Assembly: GCA_022605955.1 (NCBI GenBank)
Contig: JAKCOZ010000004.1
Span: forward strand, 65,408,229 to 65,472,228
DNA from: Rallus limicola
Lineage: Eukaryota; Chordata; Aves; Gruiformes; Rallidae
Direction: 5' to 3'
Length of the DNA stretch: 64,000 nt
Shown here: positions 13,795 through 25,497 of the stretch, in pieces
Layout: each line of letters starts with the position of its first letter
How positions within the stretch are numbered: the stretch's first letter is position 1
Notes under the pieces: model-generated
Database searches by the model: none
What the model was told of the DNA's origin: nothing
Seen by the model: the letters and a program-made list of their open reading frames with translations, nothing else
Made by a program: the position numbers and the translations under genes

Positions 13795-14434
13795 CTGACT
13801 GAACATGAGCCCGCAGTGTGCTTAAGCGGCCAGCAAGGTCAACGGCATCCTGGCTTGTGTCAAAAATAGTGTGGCCAGTAGGTATAGGGAGGGGATTGTT
13901 CCCCTGTACTCAGCATTGGTGAGGCTGCACCTCAAGTGCTGTGGCCAGTTCTGGGCTCCTCACCATAAGAAGGACATTGAAGTCCTCGAGCAAGTCCAGA
14001 GAAGGGCAACCAGGCTGGTGAAGGGGCTGGAGGGAAAATCATTTGAGGAGTGGCTGAGGGAGCTGGGAGTGTTTAGCCTGGAGAAGAGGAGGCTCAGGGG
14101 AGACCTTATCACTGCCTATAGCTACCTGAAAGGAGGTTATAGAGAGGTGGGCGATGGTCTCTTCAGCCAGGTGACAGGAGATGGGACAAGGGGAAATGGC
14201 ACAAAGCTGCAACAGGGCAGGCTCAGATTAGATGTGAGGAAAAAAATTTTCACTGAAAGAGTTGTCAGGGCCTGGAACAGGCTGCCCAGGGAGGAGGTTG
14301 AGTCACTGACCCTGGATGTATTTTAAAAAAGGGTAGATGAGGTACTTAGGGATATGGTTTAGCATAGGACAGGAATGGTTGGACTTGATGACCTTAAAGG
14401 TCTTTTCTAACCTTGTAATTCTGTGATTCTGTGA
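13795..14434 (+). mobile_element. CR1 LINE, 5'-truncated, with ORF2 C-terminus
   Basis: A 640-bp copy. The frame at 13871-14326 is open for 151 codons and reads like the C-terminal part of CR1 ORF2 ([59 protein letters not shown]), the segment downstream of the RT core. A TAA at 14324-14326 stops it about 14 codons before the family's usual end; the remaining residues (VDEVLRDMV) are still readable after the stop. The 3' end carries two ATTCTGTG octamers (14418-14433), the CR1 tail, with no poly-A. Confidence 0.93.
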
Positions 14435-16741
14435 AGTTGTTTCTAATTGTTTCCTGGAAATTGGAGTAATTGGGAAGTTATCTGGGTTTTTTCCTGAGGT
14501 TTGATTTACTGTTGTTCATATGAAAGATTCAAAAGGTCAGGTAAGTGGCAGACATACCTGGAGGCTGAAGTGGCTAAAGAGAGGAAAAACTGTTCTCAAA
14601 AACGGTCTTGAAGAACTTAAAAGCAGAGAATTTTGTAGAATGGGACTCTCTAACTAGATATCAAAATATTTTCAGTAGTTTGTTCTAAAATATTTTCATA
14701 TATATATTTTGAAACCCAAGCACTGCCACCACCCAGCATTTTTCAACATGTCAATCTTCCAAAACTATGGTAAAAATGTAACTTGCTCTTACCATGATGC
14801 CTGGTTTCTAAGGGTATAGAAGAGGAACCGAAAAACAGTTAGAAAATCATACAATTACTTTAGAAAATAATTTTGTGAGTTAACACTGAAGTTATCGGCA
14901 TGTGCCTTCCCTTTTGACTTAATTTTTTAAAGTGAAGTAATTGGACTTTTCTGTTTGAGTTCTTACCTGAACAGTATGTAAAGTAATGGAGGGATATGTT
15001 AAATAACCCCAAAGCTAAATGGGGTTGAAAGATTTCATTTTTGTTAAATTGTTATCTTTTTAGGTATAAAAATGAAACTGAGCAGCAGTCCTGACCTAAG
15101 TCAGAAGACTTTGTGATAAGCTTGCTCTTTCACTAGTAGAAAAAGTTGGTACAGAATAATTACTAATGATAATCCAAAAAACATTGGAAAAGGAAAATTG
15201 TATGTGCAGAGAGAAATTTAAGTTGACAGTAAAAATATTGACAGTTAACCCATTTCTCTTCAGCCATGCTCTAATACAAAAACCAGATTGAAATGTCTTG
15301 CATGAGTTGCAGTTCATTAAGCAAATGTGACACTTTATTTTCTAGCAGTTCCAATACTGAAAGAGGTGAAGTGGTGAAATAGCAATATAAATGAACACGC
15401 TTCTCAGTGTGCTGATAAGTCGAAGTAAAAAAAGCCCAAAATATTAAGATGTTTCAAGACTTGGTTACTGTAACCTTCTCTTGCCCCCAAATAGAAAGCA
15501 GAATCCTTTTCCTGAATCTGAGTTTTGATTTTATAACTTCGTAGATAAAAATAGGTTGCCTCTGAAAATTAATTATGTAAAGAAATGCCATTACCATGTT
15601 TTAACTAATGAGATGGCTCATAATGCTGCTTTGTATATTGCTTTAATTGAAAAAAAAATAATCTATAGCTTTGTTAACATTTGCTGATAGTCAACATTTT
15701 CTTTAAGCTGATTTTTTTTTAATTAGCACTTTATATATTTAAATTCAATTTATGGTTTAAGACTACAGAGCTGATTTGTTGGGGGGGGGTGAGGATTTTT
15801 TTTTTCCTTGGCTGTAATTTCTATCTGCAAAATAAATATAAGAACCTATCATATTTTCTAGCAAGACATTCTCTGTAGATTTCTGGTCGTACTAAATGAG
15901 ATAGTATATCAAGTACAGGTTTTAATTGAGGTCATTACTTTGAGTAACATTGCTGTTTTAAAATAAGAGCAGAATAAAAGACCATTATAATGAATATTTA
16001 GTCATCGCTCAGAAACAGAACTAATGATACCTTTTTAAATATATATAACCTGATAACATGACTGACATTAAAAAAAAAACCTTGGATCTGAACATTGCCA
16101 ATTTAGATTTAGCAAATTAGCTAAGTAGCTTGGATTTGTAGTATTTCACACCTTAAAGTCTTAATATGCGTTGCTAAATATATTTCCTCACTGTTTGCTA
16201 ATGAATGTTCTGTGGAAGTACAGCTGCTATTTTTTTGTGGTTGACATGGCTCATTTTAAAGTGATAACAGTTGCATCTGTAGTAGTGTTACAATTCAGTT
16301 CACAAATTACAGTCATACATTTTTGCACCTACTATTTTGTAGGAGATTGAAAAATCTTTATTTGCTAACAAAATGCACCCAGTAATCTTTTAACAAAACA
16401 GAGAAACACCCCCTACACAACCACTCTCTGTGATGTCAGTGACTCAATGAGTCTTTCATGTGTTAGGTTTTAAATATTGCGGGACAGGAACATCTTTTTC
16501 TGCAATATCACAAAGCCTCTTTAGGAGCAATTCTTGGTAATTAGTAAAAACTGATATATTATGATGGTAAAACAATTGGACTGAAACAATATTGTGAAGC
16601 AGTACAGGGAAAACTATTTCTCTGAGAATAATAAATAAATATCAGGATATATCTTGTGGAGATCAAGTGAAGAAAAAAGTATTTGTAAATGTATGTGTTT
16701 TTTAAGATACTTTTTTTCCCCACTTTTATTTTAAAAGAAAC

Positions 16742-18240
16742 ATAGCAGCATGTAAGCAATCCAGGAGGTTCCTAGAGTGCATTGATGAGAACTCACTCCC
16801 TCCAGGTGATAGAGGTGCCAACAAGAAGAGATGCTTTGCTGTACTTCATATGCACCAAAAAAGAGGGACTCACGGGGGATGTCAAGATAAAGGCAGCTTT
16901 GGCTGCAGTGACCATGAGGTGGTGGAGTTCAGGATCCTGAAGAGAAGGAACAAAGCAAAAAGCAAGCTCACAACTCTGGACTTCTGTAGAGCAGACTTTG
17001 TCCTCTTCAGAGGAAGAGTCCCATGGGACAAGGCCCTGGCTGGAAGAGGGGGGCAGAAAAGCTAGTTAATATTCAAAGATCAATTCTTCCAAGCTCAAGA
17101 GCTGGCCATTCCAATAAACAGAAAGTGAGACAAAAACACCAGGAGCTCTGCACAGATGAACAAGTTTCTCCTGGCCAAACAACACAGAGAAGTATGTAGA
17201 GGGTGGAAGTAAGAACATGTAACCTGGGAGGAATGTCAGAAACATTGTCTGAGCATCCGGGGATAGGTTAGGAAAATTGAAGGAATTTAATCTAGGCAGG
17301 GTTGCCAAAGACAAGATAGGCAACAAAAGGAAGAATAAGGAAAATGTAGGTCCGTTGGAGAATGAGATGGGGGACCTGGTTGCACTGAACATGGAAAAGT
17401 CTGAGGTCCTGAATGCCACCTTTGGCTTAGTGTTAAATAGCAAGACCAGCCTTCTGGAATGCCAGGTCCCAGCAACCAGGGGAAAGTCTGGAGCCAGTGT
17501 ACCACTGGTGGAAGAGGATTAGGCCAGGCAATACTTATGCAAAATGGGAATACATGTGTCCATGGTCTCTGATGGGATGCGTCCGTGAGTTCTGAGAGAG
17601 CTGGATGATGTCATTATAATGTCACTTTTGATAATCTTTCACTGATCATGGTCACTGGGGAAAGTGATGGAGACTGGAGAAAAGCAAGCGTCACCCATCT
17701 TCAACAAGAGCAAGAAGTAGGACCCAGAGAATGCCAGACTGGTCAGCCTCATGTAGGAAGGTAATAAGGCAGCTCATCCTGGAAACAATTTCTAGGCACA
17801 CAAAAGAGAAAATAAAAAAACATATCATGAGTAGTCAGCTTGGCTTTATCAAGAGGAAGTCGTGCATGACTGTTCAGCCTGGAGAAGGCTCAGGAGCAGT
17901 CTCATCAATGTATATAAACACCTGAAGGGAGGGTGTGAAGAGGTCAGAGCTTGGCTCTTTTCAGTGGTGCCCAGTGACAGGACCAGAGACAAATGAGCAC
18001 AAACTGAAATACACGAGGGCATGTCTGAACATCAGGAGATACTTTTTTACCGTGACAGTGACTGGGTACTGGCACTAGTTGCCCAGGGAGTTTGTGGAGT
18101 CTTCCTCCTTGATACTCTAAACTGTCTCAGTATGTTCCTGGGCAACTAGCTTTAGGTGGCCCTGCTTGAACAAGGGAGTTGCGCAAGATGGCCTCCAGAG
18201 CTCCTTTCAACATCACCCGCTCTTTCATTCTGTAACTAGG
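16742..18240 (+). mobile_element. CR1 LINE with a large internal deletion
   Basis: It starts in the ORF2 endonuclease-to-RT linker (GCAATCCAGGAGGTTCC; GSFGCSDHEVVEFRILKRR; AKSKLTTLDFCRADFVLFRG; VPWDKALAGRG). It proceeds through the block with NKRKNKENVGPLENEMGDLV and MEKSEVLNATFG to an RT segment ending [12 protein letters not shown] (about 17840-17872). It then jumps to the 3' region (TCAGCCTGGAGAAGGCTCAG onward) and finishes near TTTCATTCTGTAAC. The catalytic RT core between these points is missing. Several frameshifts break the rest. Confidence 0.88.
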
Positions 18241-18879
18241 AAGTCTGTCAAGCTGAGTTTCAAAATTGTTGAGGCAGCAAATCAATTGATGTATCAAAGC
18301 TGTTGATACACTGATGGTACTTGAGGTAATTGTTCTTGCTCATATTTGGGCTCACAATTTTCATAAAGGTTTTATAAGTCTCCGCTAGCTCTCTGTGTCA
18401 TTTTTCTTAGCCAGGGCCTCGAAGTGTTATTCTTAGTTACCCAGTGTTTTTACATTATGTGGTGTAATATCTGTGATAAAAACCTGGATTTGATACTAAT
18501 ATTAATGGGTACCATTTGTATAACTTATGGCCCCTCATTTGAAGACCATATGACCTGTTTTGATGTGTTCTTGTTTTGTCAGCCTGGGGTCTAGCACAGC
18601 AATCTTCATTTGTTTTATTTGTACATTGTGTTGTCATGGACAATAAGATTTTGTTTGAGAAGAAAATGTCATGAATCACATATTTAGGGGGGTTTACATT
18701 ATCTGGTCAAATTTGAGATTCAATATTAGTAACACTTGGTCAACTCTTAATTTATGGGCTTTTTTAGTATTCTACCACAGCTGCTTAGAATATAGTAAAT
18801 GCTGAATAGATTAAAACAAACGTGTGTGTGAGCTTTTGCAGGGACTTATTGGTATTATATTTGCTGTAGAAGTATTATC

Positions 18880-19364
18880 ATCCCTAAGTAACTATCATAC
18901 AAATAAAACTGAGCTACATTGAATCTCCAACTGCCAAACAATTGGGCGTTTGTTATGAATAGGCAATAAATGATTGCCCTTAGATCAGTCATAATTTCAG
19001 GCAAGTTACTACTGAATTTCATGGAATGAGATTCAGTTCTGTGGTGGTTTTGTACATAGAATTTGGCACTTAAATAGGAAACCATTTTTGTTGAATTGTA
19101 TGTAAGAAGTTTGCATTTCTATTTGAAAGACCTGCTGAGAAATTTTTTGAGGGGAAGAATGAGATACTTTTGTTTAGAGTGACCACTTTATGTCTGATTT
19201 TAAACTTTAAAATGCTACTTTCTTGAATTCTTTTGTTCAAAGTCCCATGAGGAGACTGCTTAGTATATTGTCATCATGGAGAATGGAGAGTACTACAATT
19301 GTTCGGCAGTTGGAGATTGAATGTTCCTCAGTTTTATTTGTATGATACTCTGTTACTTAGGGAT
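18880..19364. repeat. 485-bp unit bounded by long inverted repeats
   Basis: The left arm, 18880-18944, begins ATCCCTAAGTAAC. The right arm, 19296-19364, ends GTTACTTAGGGAT. Read inverted, the arms agree at roughly 61 of 65 positions apart from a 4-nt length difference; the shared core includes CAGTTTTATTTGTATGATA and GGCAGTTGGAGATT. The 350-bp interior has no inverted symmetry that I can see and no gene. This layout suits a nonautonomous DNA transposon, but no clear target-site duplication is visible and I cannot name a family. Two inverted copies of an unknown short repeat is the alternative. Confidence 0.7.
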
Positions 19365-19756
19365 TTATGTAAAAAAGAGAAGCCATTGCAAGAGCATGCA
19401 AAAAATGACACCACAGGACAGGCTTACCACAGACATTATCTACATGAAACAATAAAGCTTGGAACTTACCTTGCAGAACAGTTGGAAGTCATTTAATCTC
19501 TTTTGCTGGTGCGAGGACCAAGATTTCAAAATGTACAACTTGAAAGCATGCCTTAGGAAGAAAGCATTTCATACAGAATTGGGAACTATCAGCTCAAGCT
19601 CTTAGGTGTTCACTGTACTTTGGCAGAGGTTAGAAATATTTTATCACAAATAATATTTAGTGGAACACATACACTAAATGACTCACAGGAGTATGTAAGA
19701 AGTTGATTTTGGATAGCTGCTACATTGTTTTAATGTGAAAAATGAATACATGCTGG

Positions 19757-20351
19757 GGTGCTTCTAGCACGGCATTGCCAGCCAATCCAAGTTTGTGATT
19801 GTCCTGCTCTACACTGCGCTGATGGGGCCTCATCTTGAGTACTGGGTGCAGTTTTGGGCACCACAGTACAAGAGGGATGCAAAAATACTGGAGAGTGTCC
19901 AGAGGAGGGTAGTGAGGATGGTGGAGGGTCTGGAGGGGAAATATTACAAGGAGAGGCTGAAGTCCCTTGGTTTTTACAGCCTGGAGAAAAGGGGTCTAAA
20001 GGAAGACCTTATTAGGGTCTATGGCTTCCTGACGAGGGGGAGCAAAGGGACAAGCACGGATCTCCTGTCTTTGGTGGCCAGCGATAGAACTCGAGGGAAT
20101 GGTATGAAGCTGAGACAGAGGAGGTTTAAGTTGGATATTAGGAAGATGTTCTTTACTGAGAGTGTGGTTGGGCACTGGAACAGGCTCCCCAGGGAAGTGG
20201 TCACAGTACAGAAAATGACTGAGTTGAAGAAGTGTCTGGACGATGCACTCAGTCACTTACTCTGACCTGACTGGCCCTGTGTGGAGCCAGGAGTTGGACT
20301 TCATGAACCTTATGGGTCCCTTCCAACTTGAGGATATTCTATGATTCTCTG
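19757..20351 (+). mobile_element. CR1 LINE, 5'-truncated, open to its natural stop
   Basis: A CR1 of a different subfamily from the 13795 copy. The frame at 19795-20265 is open for 156 codons (HLEYWVQFWAPQYKRDAKI, FYSLEKRGLKEDLIRVYGFL, SDRTRGNGMKLRQ, HWNRLPREVV, LKKCLDDALSHLL) and ends where the family ORF2 normally ends. The 3' UTR runs into ATATTCTATGATTCTCTG, the octamer tail. It inserted in the sense orientation about 250 bp before the DEVH exon. The undamaged frame suggests a relatively young insertion. Confidence 0.93.
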
Positions 20352-20569
20352 AGGCATGATTGCTTGAAGTTGTTAGATGCTATTTTCAAATGTTTTTAAC
20401 ATACTGAATCCTACTAAGAGCCATCCAACAAGAGTCGATGCAGCAAAGTTTGTCTGACTTGTATATAAAGTAGGTAAATCTTAAGATAGCTTTTTAAGTT
20501 CAACATTTAATATTCAGCAAAGTAAAATGCAAATAATGGATTTTTTTCTTAATATGTGCTTAATATTTC

Positions 20570-20598
20570 TTTTTTTTTTTTTTTTTTTGCTTTACTAG
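20570..20598 (+). promoter_or_regulatory. ASCC3: Very long polypyrimidine tract and 3' splice site
   Basis: A run of 19 T (20570-20588) is followed by GCTTTACTAG, with AG at 20597-20598. This is the acceptor of the DEVH exon. The uninterrupted T run is unusually long and likely to vary in length. Confidence 0.9.
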
Positions 20599-20763
20599 AT
20601 GCTTGTGACTACTCCAGAGAAATGGGATGTGGTGACAAGAAAAAGTGTTGGTGATGTAGCCCTCTCTCAGCTGGTAAAACTCTTGATTCTTGATGAGGTT
20701 CATCTGTTGCATGAAGACAGAGGACCAGTACTTGAAAGTATAGTAGCACGTACTTTACGTCAG
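20599..20763 (+). CDS. ASCC3: ASCC3 internal exon with motif Ib and the DEVH box
   Basis: This 165-nt, 55-codon, phase-0 exon encodes part of RecA domain 1 in the first helicase cassette of ASCC3, the ATP-dependent 3'-5' helicase of the ASC-1 complex. It starts with LVTTPEKWD (motif Ib). [20 protein letters not shown] follows, with the DEVH Walker B motif that coordinates Mg-ATP and activates water. Cassette 1 is favoured because, from memory, the second cassette of vertebrate ASCC3 reads DEIHLLGEERGPVLE at this point. By approximate human numbering (from memory) it spans residues 580-635. The acceptor is a 19-T run, then GCTTTACTAG (AG at 20597-20598); the donor is CAG/GTAAGA. The first ATG is the internal codon after the acceptor, not a translation start. 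I saw no upstream exon in the window. The amino acids appear nearly identical to the human protein as I remember it. Confidence 0.96.
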
Positions 20764-23454
20764 GTAAGAACAAAAAATTATTAAAAGACTTTTATTTTGG
20801 TCAAGGAGAGATCAGTGTAAAAGGAGAAATGCTTAGACAATGAAATCAGAATGCTCAGGCAGCTTACAATTTTTTTTACAGCTATTCTCTACCAAGAATG
20901 ACAATAAATTCTTGTCTTCTATCATCTTTTCTATATTATATCAACTATTAATTATCAGATTCCTAGGATGCATAATTTATTGCAGAATATGATTTATTTA
21001 CTTACTGTGCAAGTAAAAGCAAAATTGAACATTTTAAGAGAAATAATAATCATATTATTTGGTTTAATGTAAACAGAATTGAAAGTGTTTTCTCACCAGG
21101 GATGCTGATTTTTAATCAGACGTTTTCCTAAGAGGTTTTGGGTTTTTTTAAATTAAGAGTAGCATCTTAAATCTAGGTAATACTTCCATCACTGCTAGAT
21201 AAATACTGTGTAATTTTAGCATAACTGGCCTTACCCTAACCCCATGCTTTAGTGGTACTTTAAATACCAAGATTTGAAATGACAAAAGAGAAATCTTATA
21301 CAAAAGAAGGATTCAGAGTTAGGCAATAAATACAATTGGAATCAATGGTGAGATACACATTTGCAGGAAAAAGAAAATGTGGAATTTAGGGGTGAATAAA
21401 AAGGATGCAATGAGGATAAATAATAGTAAGGAATGGATGAAAATTTTGGGGGTTTTTTTTGTTGGGTTTTTTTGGTTTTTTATTTATTCAAAATAAATAC
21501 AGTTGGTATTATTATAGCTCTATTTGTAGCACACTAAATGTTTAAAGCCTTTTACTTTTCAAGATGCTTTTTTCTTGGTAAGGCTATGCTAACCTTGTTA
21601 AGGCTCTCTGAATCATCTGATTCCAGCTCCTCTAAGAACAGAATAAAATTGATATCTGTTGTAATCCAGTACAGAAAGTGTAAAGTTCCTGTATGAAGAA
21701 CAACATAAGAAATAATTGCTTAGAAGAAGCTAAACTTGGAAAGACTTTTTTTTTTTTAATGGAGCGTAGGGCTTTGTAAAGTTTAGACTACCTCAAGGGC
21801 AATAAAGCTTAACCTGTTTGATATTGTATTTTCTTTCTTAAATGGATCTGATTATCTTGTTTTCCTTAGGCATCTTAAAAATAAAGCTTTTAGTAATGAC
21901 TGTGATGGTCACTGTCTGATGTCAGATTGCAAGAATCATTCCTTTCTTTAATGAAAAGTTTTGAGAGACTTGTAAGGTAGGCTTTAGCTATCTGGAAAAG
22001 ATACCTGGAGCCATTTTATCTGCCCTGCATATTATGCACCTTGGCATTCTGCTTCTGCTTCATTGGGATACTGATCTCCCATAGATCCTCTCCTTTTGTG
22101 TCTGTCAGGCCTGTGCAGATAACTTAAGGAATATAAAATCTGAAGCAATTAAGTCTTGGGTACTGAATCCTACCCTTAGTGCATTTATTGTAATATAGCA
22201 GTATCTTGCTTTGGCACTCATTTAAAAAATAGCTCTCTAGGGTGCTTTAATCTTCTAGGATTTCAAGGTTTGTTTTACCTACCAAGTTGGAGTTTTAATT
22301 CATCTGGAATTGAAGCTACTTATTTGTAACGCTTCCTTCAGTGAAATGGGGAGAAAGACAAAACACAAATTTTGAAATTAACTATCTCACCACCTTCCTG
22401 AAGACCTTATTTATTCTAAGTTGATAGGAAAGGCAGTACTGGAGACTGCTGTGAATCTTTACAAGGTCATTGCAGAGAGGGAAAAATTACATTATAAAAA
22501 TAAAAAAAGACCCAAAACCCATAGTTGAAAAGAAAACAAAACTACTTGTAGAAATATTTAGAATGCTGCAGTCAAAATTCTAGACAAAAAAAAAAAAAAA
22601 ATAATTGCAAGCCTACCAGAGAGCTTGGGTACAAAGAAACAGGAGATGTTTTGTACAACTCTCTTACCATTTTAATATGGAAATAAATAAAAGTAGGTTA
22701 GTTTTTAAAATTACACTGAAATATTATATTGTAGCATCTGAGCCTGCAAGCATAGCTCTATGAAGTTTGTGGTATACATACATAACTAATTATGAAATTG
22801 GTGGAACTTTTGTTTGATGACTAAAAAAGATAACATAAACTGGGGTTTAGTGAAAATATTTTTTACAAATGTTTTAAGTCTAAACATATCATGTCTGATA
22901 ATGTTTTAATGATGTTTCATAAATTTAAAAAATATTTAGTTACATTTCTTTGGGTCTGTTCCCAGCTCATAGTTCTGTTTTAGTTGTTTTAATACAAATT
23001 TATAAATCTTTCTGGGGGCAGGAACTAAAACTAGGATATTTGGTCTATCCCTGGAGAATGTCCTTCTGACTTCAGTGCTTCTGTATGAAACACTATGCTC
23101 CTCCCCAGCCCTTCTGAAAGTAGTTCTAGAACATATTTTTCATTGACATCTATAGAAACAGCACACTTATTCAATATTCTTACACGCAGGATGAAAGAAT
23201 AACTGTTCTGTTCTTAAAAAAACAACCAACAAAAAAACCCAAAAAACACTGACAACATCAGTCTAAAATATCCTTATGTCAATTACTCCTCTGCAGTAAT
23301 TGCTCAAATCAATAACCTGATTTGTATACTGGTTTAGGACCTCAGAAATATTGACTGTTCTTTCCTAATTTGTAGTGGAGGGATTCAGAAAGTGATTAGG
23401 CGAGTAATTAAAAGAAAAATCTATTACAGATTAATAGTCACTAGATCAAACTGG

Positions 23455-23610
23455 GACTGTAGTAACCAGGGGCTGTGCTGGCAAATAGGATAGACATTTT
23501 CCCAGTTTCTGTACTGTCCCTTTTGGCCACTGTGGGAGATGGTGTATTAAAGTAGTCAGACTTTTGGTCTGACATGGAGCAGTCATTTTTTGTATCACTT
23601 CTAGTACTGA
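23455..23610 (+). mobile_element. Ancient CR1/L3-like 3' end
   Basis: The segment TTTTGGCCACTGTGGGAGATG, then ACTTTTGGTCTGACATGGAGCAG, matches the characteristic 3'-terminal layout of old amniote CR1/L3-type elements (GGCCACTGT..., TTTGGTCTGACCCAGTATGGC) as I remember it. It is diverged. Confidence 0.55.
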
Positions 23611-25131
23611 ACTGTGGTAAATTCTGTTGAATCCTACTTCAGCCTTTTCTGTAAATTACTAATATCTGCTCTAATAACAGTGTATACCTATAGTTTCATC
23701 TGGATCATACTTCACTAGCTTGAGACAATGTTATTCCGGTGCAGGTCAGGATGTATAATGCAGTGCCTTTTACATTTTGCAGGGCTTGTTATCCTTTCTT
23801 ACAAAAATACATCTATTAAGGCTGTTTCTTCACCCTAGGTTTCTCATGGTAGAGTTTCAGCCTCTAAATTCGATGAGATAATTTCTTTGGGTGGTACAGC
23901 ACTTGCAACAGCTTGAGATGAGTGCCTTTTTAATAGGACCTTGACCAAAGAAATGCCTGCGCAATTATACCCTTACAATCAAAGTTCCCCTCCCCTCATG
24001 CCACAGTTCAGACCAATAGTAATATTAGGGTCTGGAGTCTTCCCTGTCTGTCCCTTGTCTCTAGGCGGGCTGTTTCTTTTCTCATCTCTAAGGTTACTGC
24101 TTCTGCTGACAGTTGTGGCTTCCTTATCTTCCAACTTGAACTGGCTCTGGGGTCATTCTGGTCTCCTACTTAGTTCGTTGAAAGTTCAAGAAAAGTTCCA
24201 ACATACCTGAGTGAAAGTTCACAGTTTGTGGCCTGAGGTCTCAGCAAATTTCGCCACTTACTCTGAGCTAGTTATGCCAATGCTTCTACTAAGCTTAACA
24301 GCTAATACTTCTCAACATCTCTCTTTTTGTTAATTATTTTTAGTAATTAGTGTTCAACTAGCTACTTGGACCTAGAGCTGTGCCAGAAAAGAATGTTTTG
24401 ATATTAATATTCATATGATGTACAAATAAAGCTAATCTCACAACAGGACTATCCTGATGCATTAGTAGATCTGTCCTAGTTTGTACCTCAAAATACTTTA
24501 ATTATGGTTGTACTTTCCTACAGATGAACACCAAGTCACACTGCTTACTGTAAGAGTTTAACATGTTCATTTTCATTTACAGCATTTTTTAGAAAAAGGG
24601 TTCTGTTAAACCTGGAAGGAACATAAATGCTGGAATTGCTGACAGTTCTACAGAAAGAATGAAAAGCATATTTGTGCATGTTTGCACTTTTCAAATTTTA
24701 GAGAATGTTTTTGCAAGTGATTTAAATTGACTTTGCTAAACATTTTGGTGGGAAAATCGCTTTGAGCTCTGCTATATACTGTAGGTATAACATCAAACAA
24801 CTTCTTTGAATCGAATTTATAGCTTTGATGTTTAAAGCTTTAGTCTAGAGCACAATGCAGATGTAAAATTGAAGTGCTTAAACTTTTTAATCAAACTTTT
24901 CACACTTCTGTAATATCTACTAAGCTTGTTAGCTTGAACCACTTTTAAAGGACATTGAATTTTATTTTTTTTCATAATTATTCAGAGATTTTGATGACTT
25001 CTTTGCTGCTTATGGGCATTTTTCTGCAAAAAGCATAGTGAATATTACACTTGAGTGATATGAGTTTAGATGCCTATTCTCAACTATGTGGATAATAAAG
25101 AAAATCTCTAGTGAAAAGATTTATCAGATTT

Positions 25132-25210
25132 TCATAGAGTCATTAAGGTTGGAAGAGACCTCCAAGATCCTCTAGTCCCACCATTCTAACTGAACCTCCC
25201 TTCTTAGACA
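25132..25210 (-). mobile_element. CR1 3' end fragment
   Basis: TCATAGAGTCATTAAGGTTGG then AAGAGACCTCCAAGATCCTCTAGTC is the complement of the CR1 3' UTR and octamer tail. Similarity fades after about 70 bp. Confidence 0.75.
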
Positions 25211-25298
25211 TGCAAATACTGTTCTCATCAGAGACTCAGTCTTCAACTTTAAGTTTCAGTTGCTTTACATATTTGTATTAGATGCTACATAAATAATG

Positions 25299-25497
25299 TG
25301 TGGGACAAGACAGCAGGGCAAGCAATCCAGGAGGTTCCTAGAGTTGGTTGACAAGAACTTCCTCCTCCAGGTGATAAAGAAGCCAGCTGGGACAGGTGCC
25401 CTGCTGTACTTCATACTGACCATCAAGGGAGGGGCTCATTGTGGATGTGAAGATCAAAGGCAGCCTTGGTGGCAGTGACCACGAGGTGGTGGCATTT
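25299..25497 (+). mobile_element. CR1 ORF2 fragment lacking its 3' end
   Basis: It runs from GGGACAAGACAGCAGGGCAAG through CAATCCAGGAGGTTCCTAG and the block around KGSLGGSDHEVV to about 25497, where similarity stops abruptly. It covers the same ORF2 linker segment as the start of the 16742 copy. The normally retained CR1 3' end is absent. Confidence 0.82.

Larger units (their letters stand above)
1..20598 (+). other. ASCC3: ASCC3 intron, 3' part (5' end outside window)
   Basis: Intronic sequence ending at the 20599 acceptor. Stretches 1-2223, 2718-3489, 4311-6079, 6371-9857, 9906-13794, 14435-16741 and 18241-18879 are AT-rich unique sequence in which I see no gene. A T-rich run lies near 510-570 and a very AT-rich patch at about 5500-5720. 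The 128-codon open frame at 11600-11986 has no recognisable motif. Named repeats are listed separately. I did not find the exon that should precede the DEVH exon (expected to carry a GDMQLS-like segment), so it probably lies further 5'. Confidence 0.8.

Noticed and set aside
17066..17505. Antisense frames of 125 and 72 codons
   Set aside because: They lie opposite CR1 ORF2 sequence and have no domain; they are shadows.
19996..20256. Antisense frames of 86 and 61 codons
   Set aside because: Both are opposite the CR1 ORF2 C-terminus at 19795-20265.
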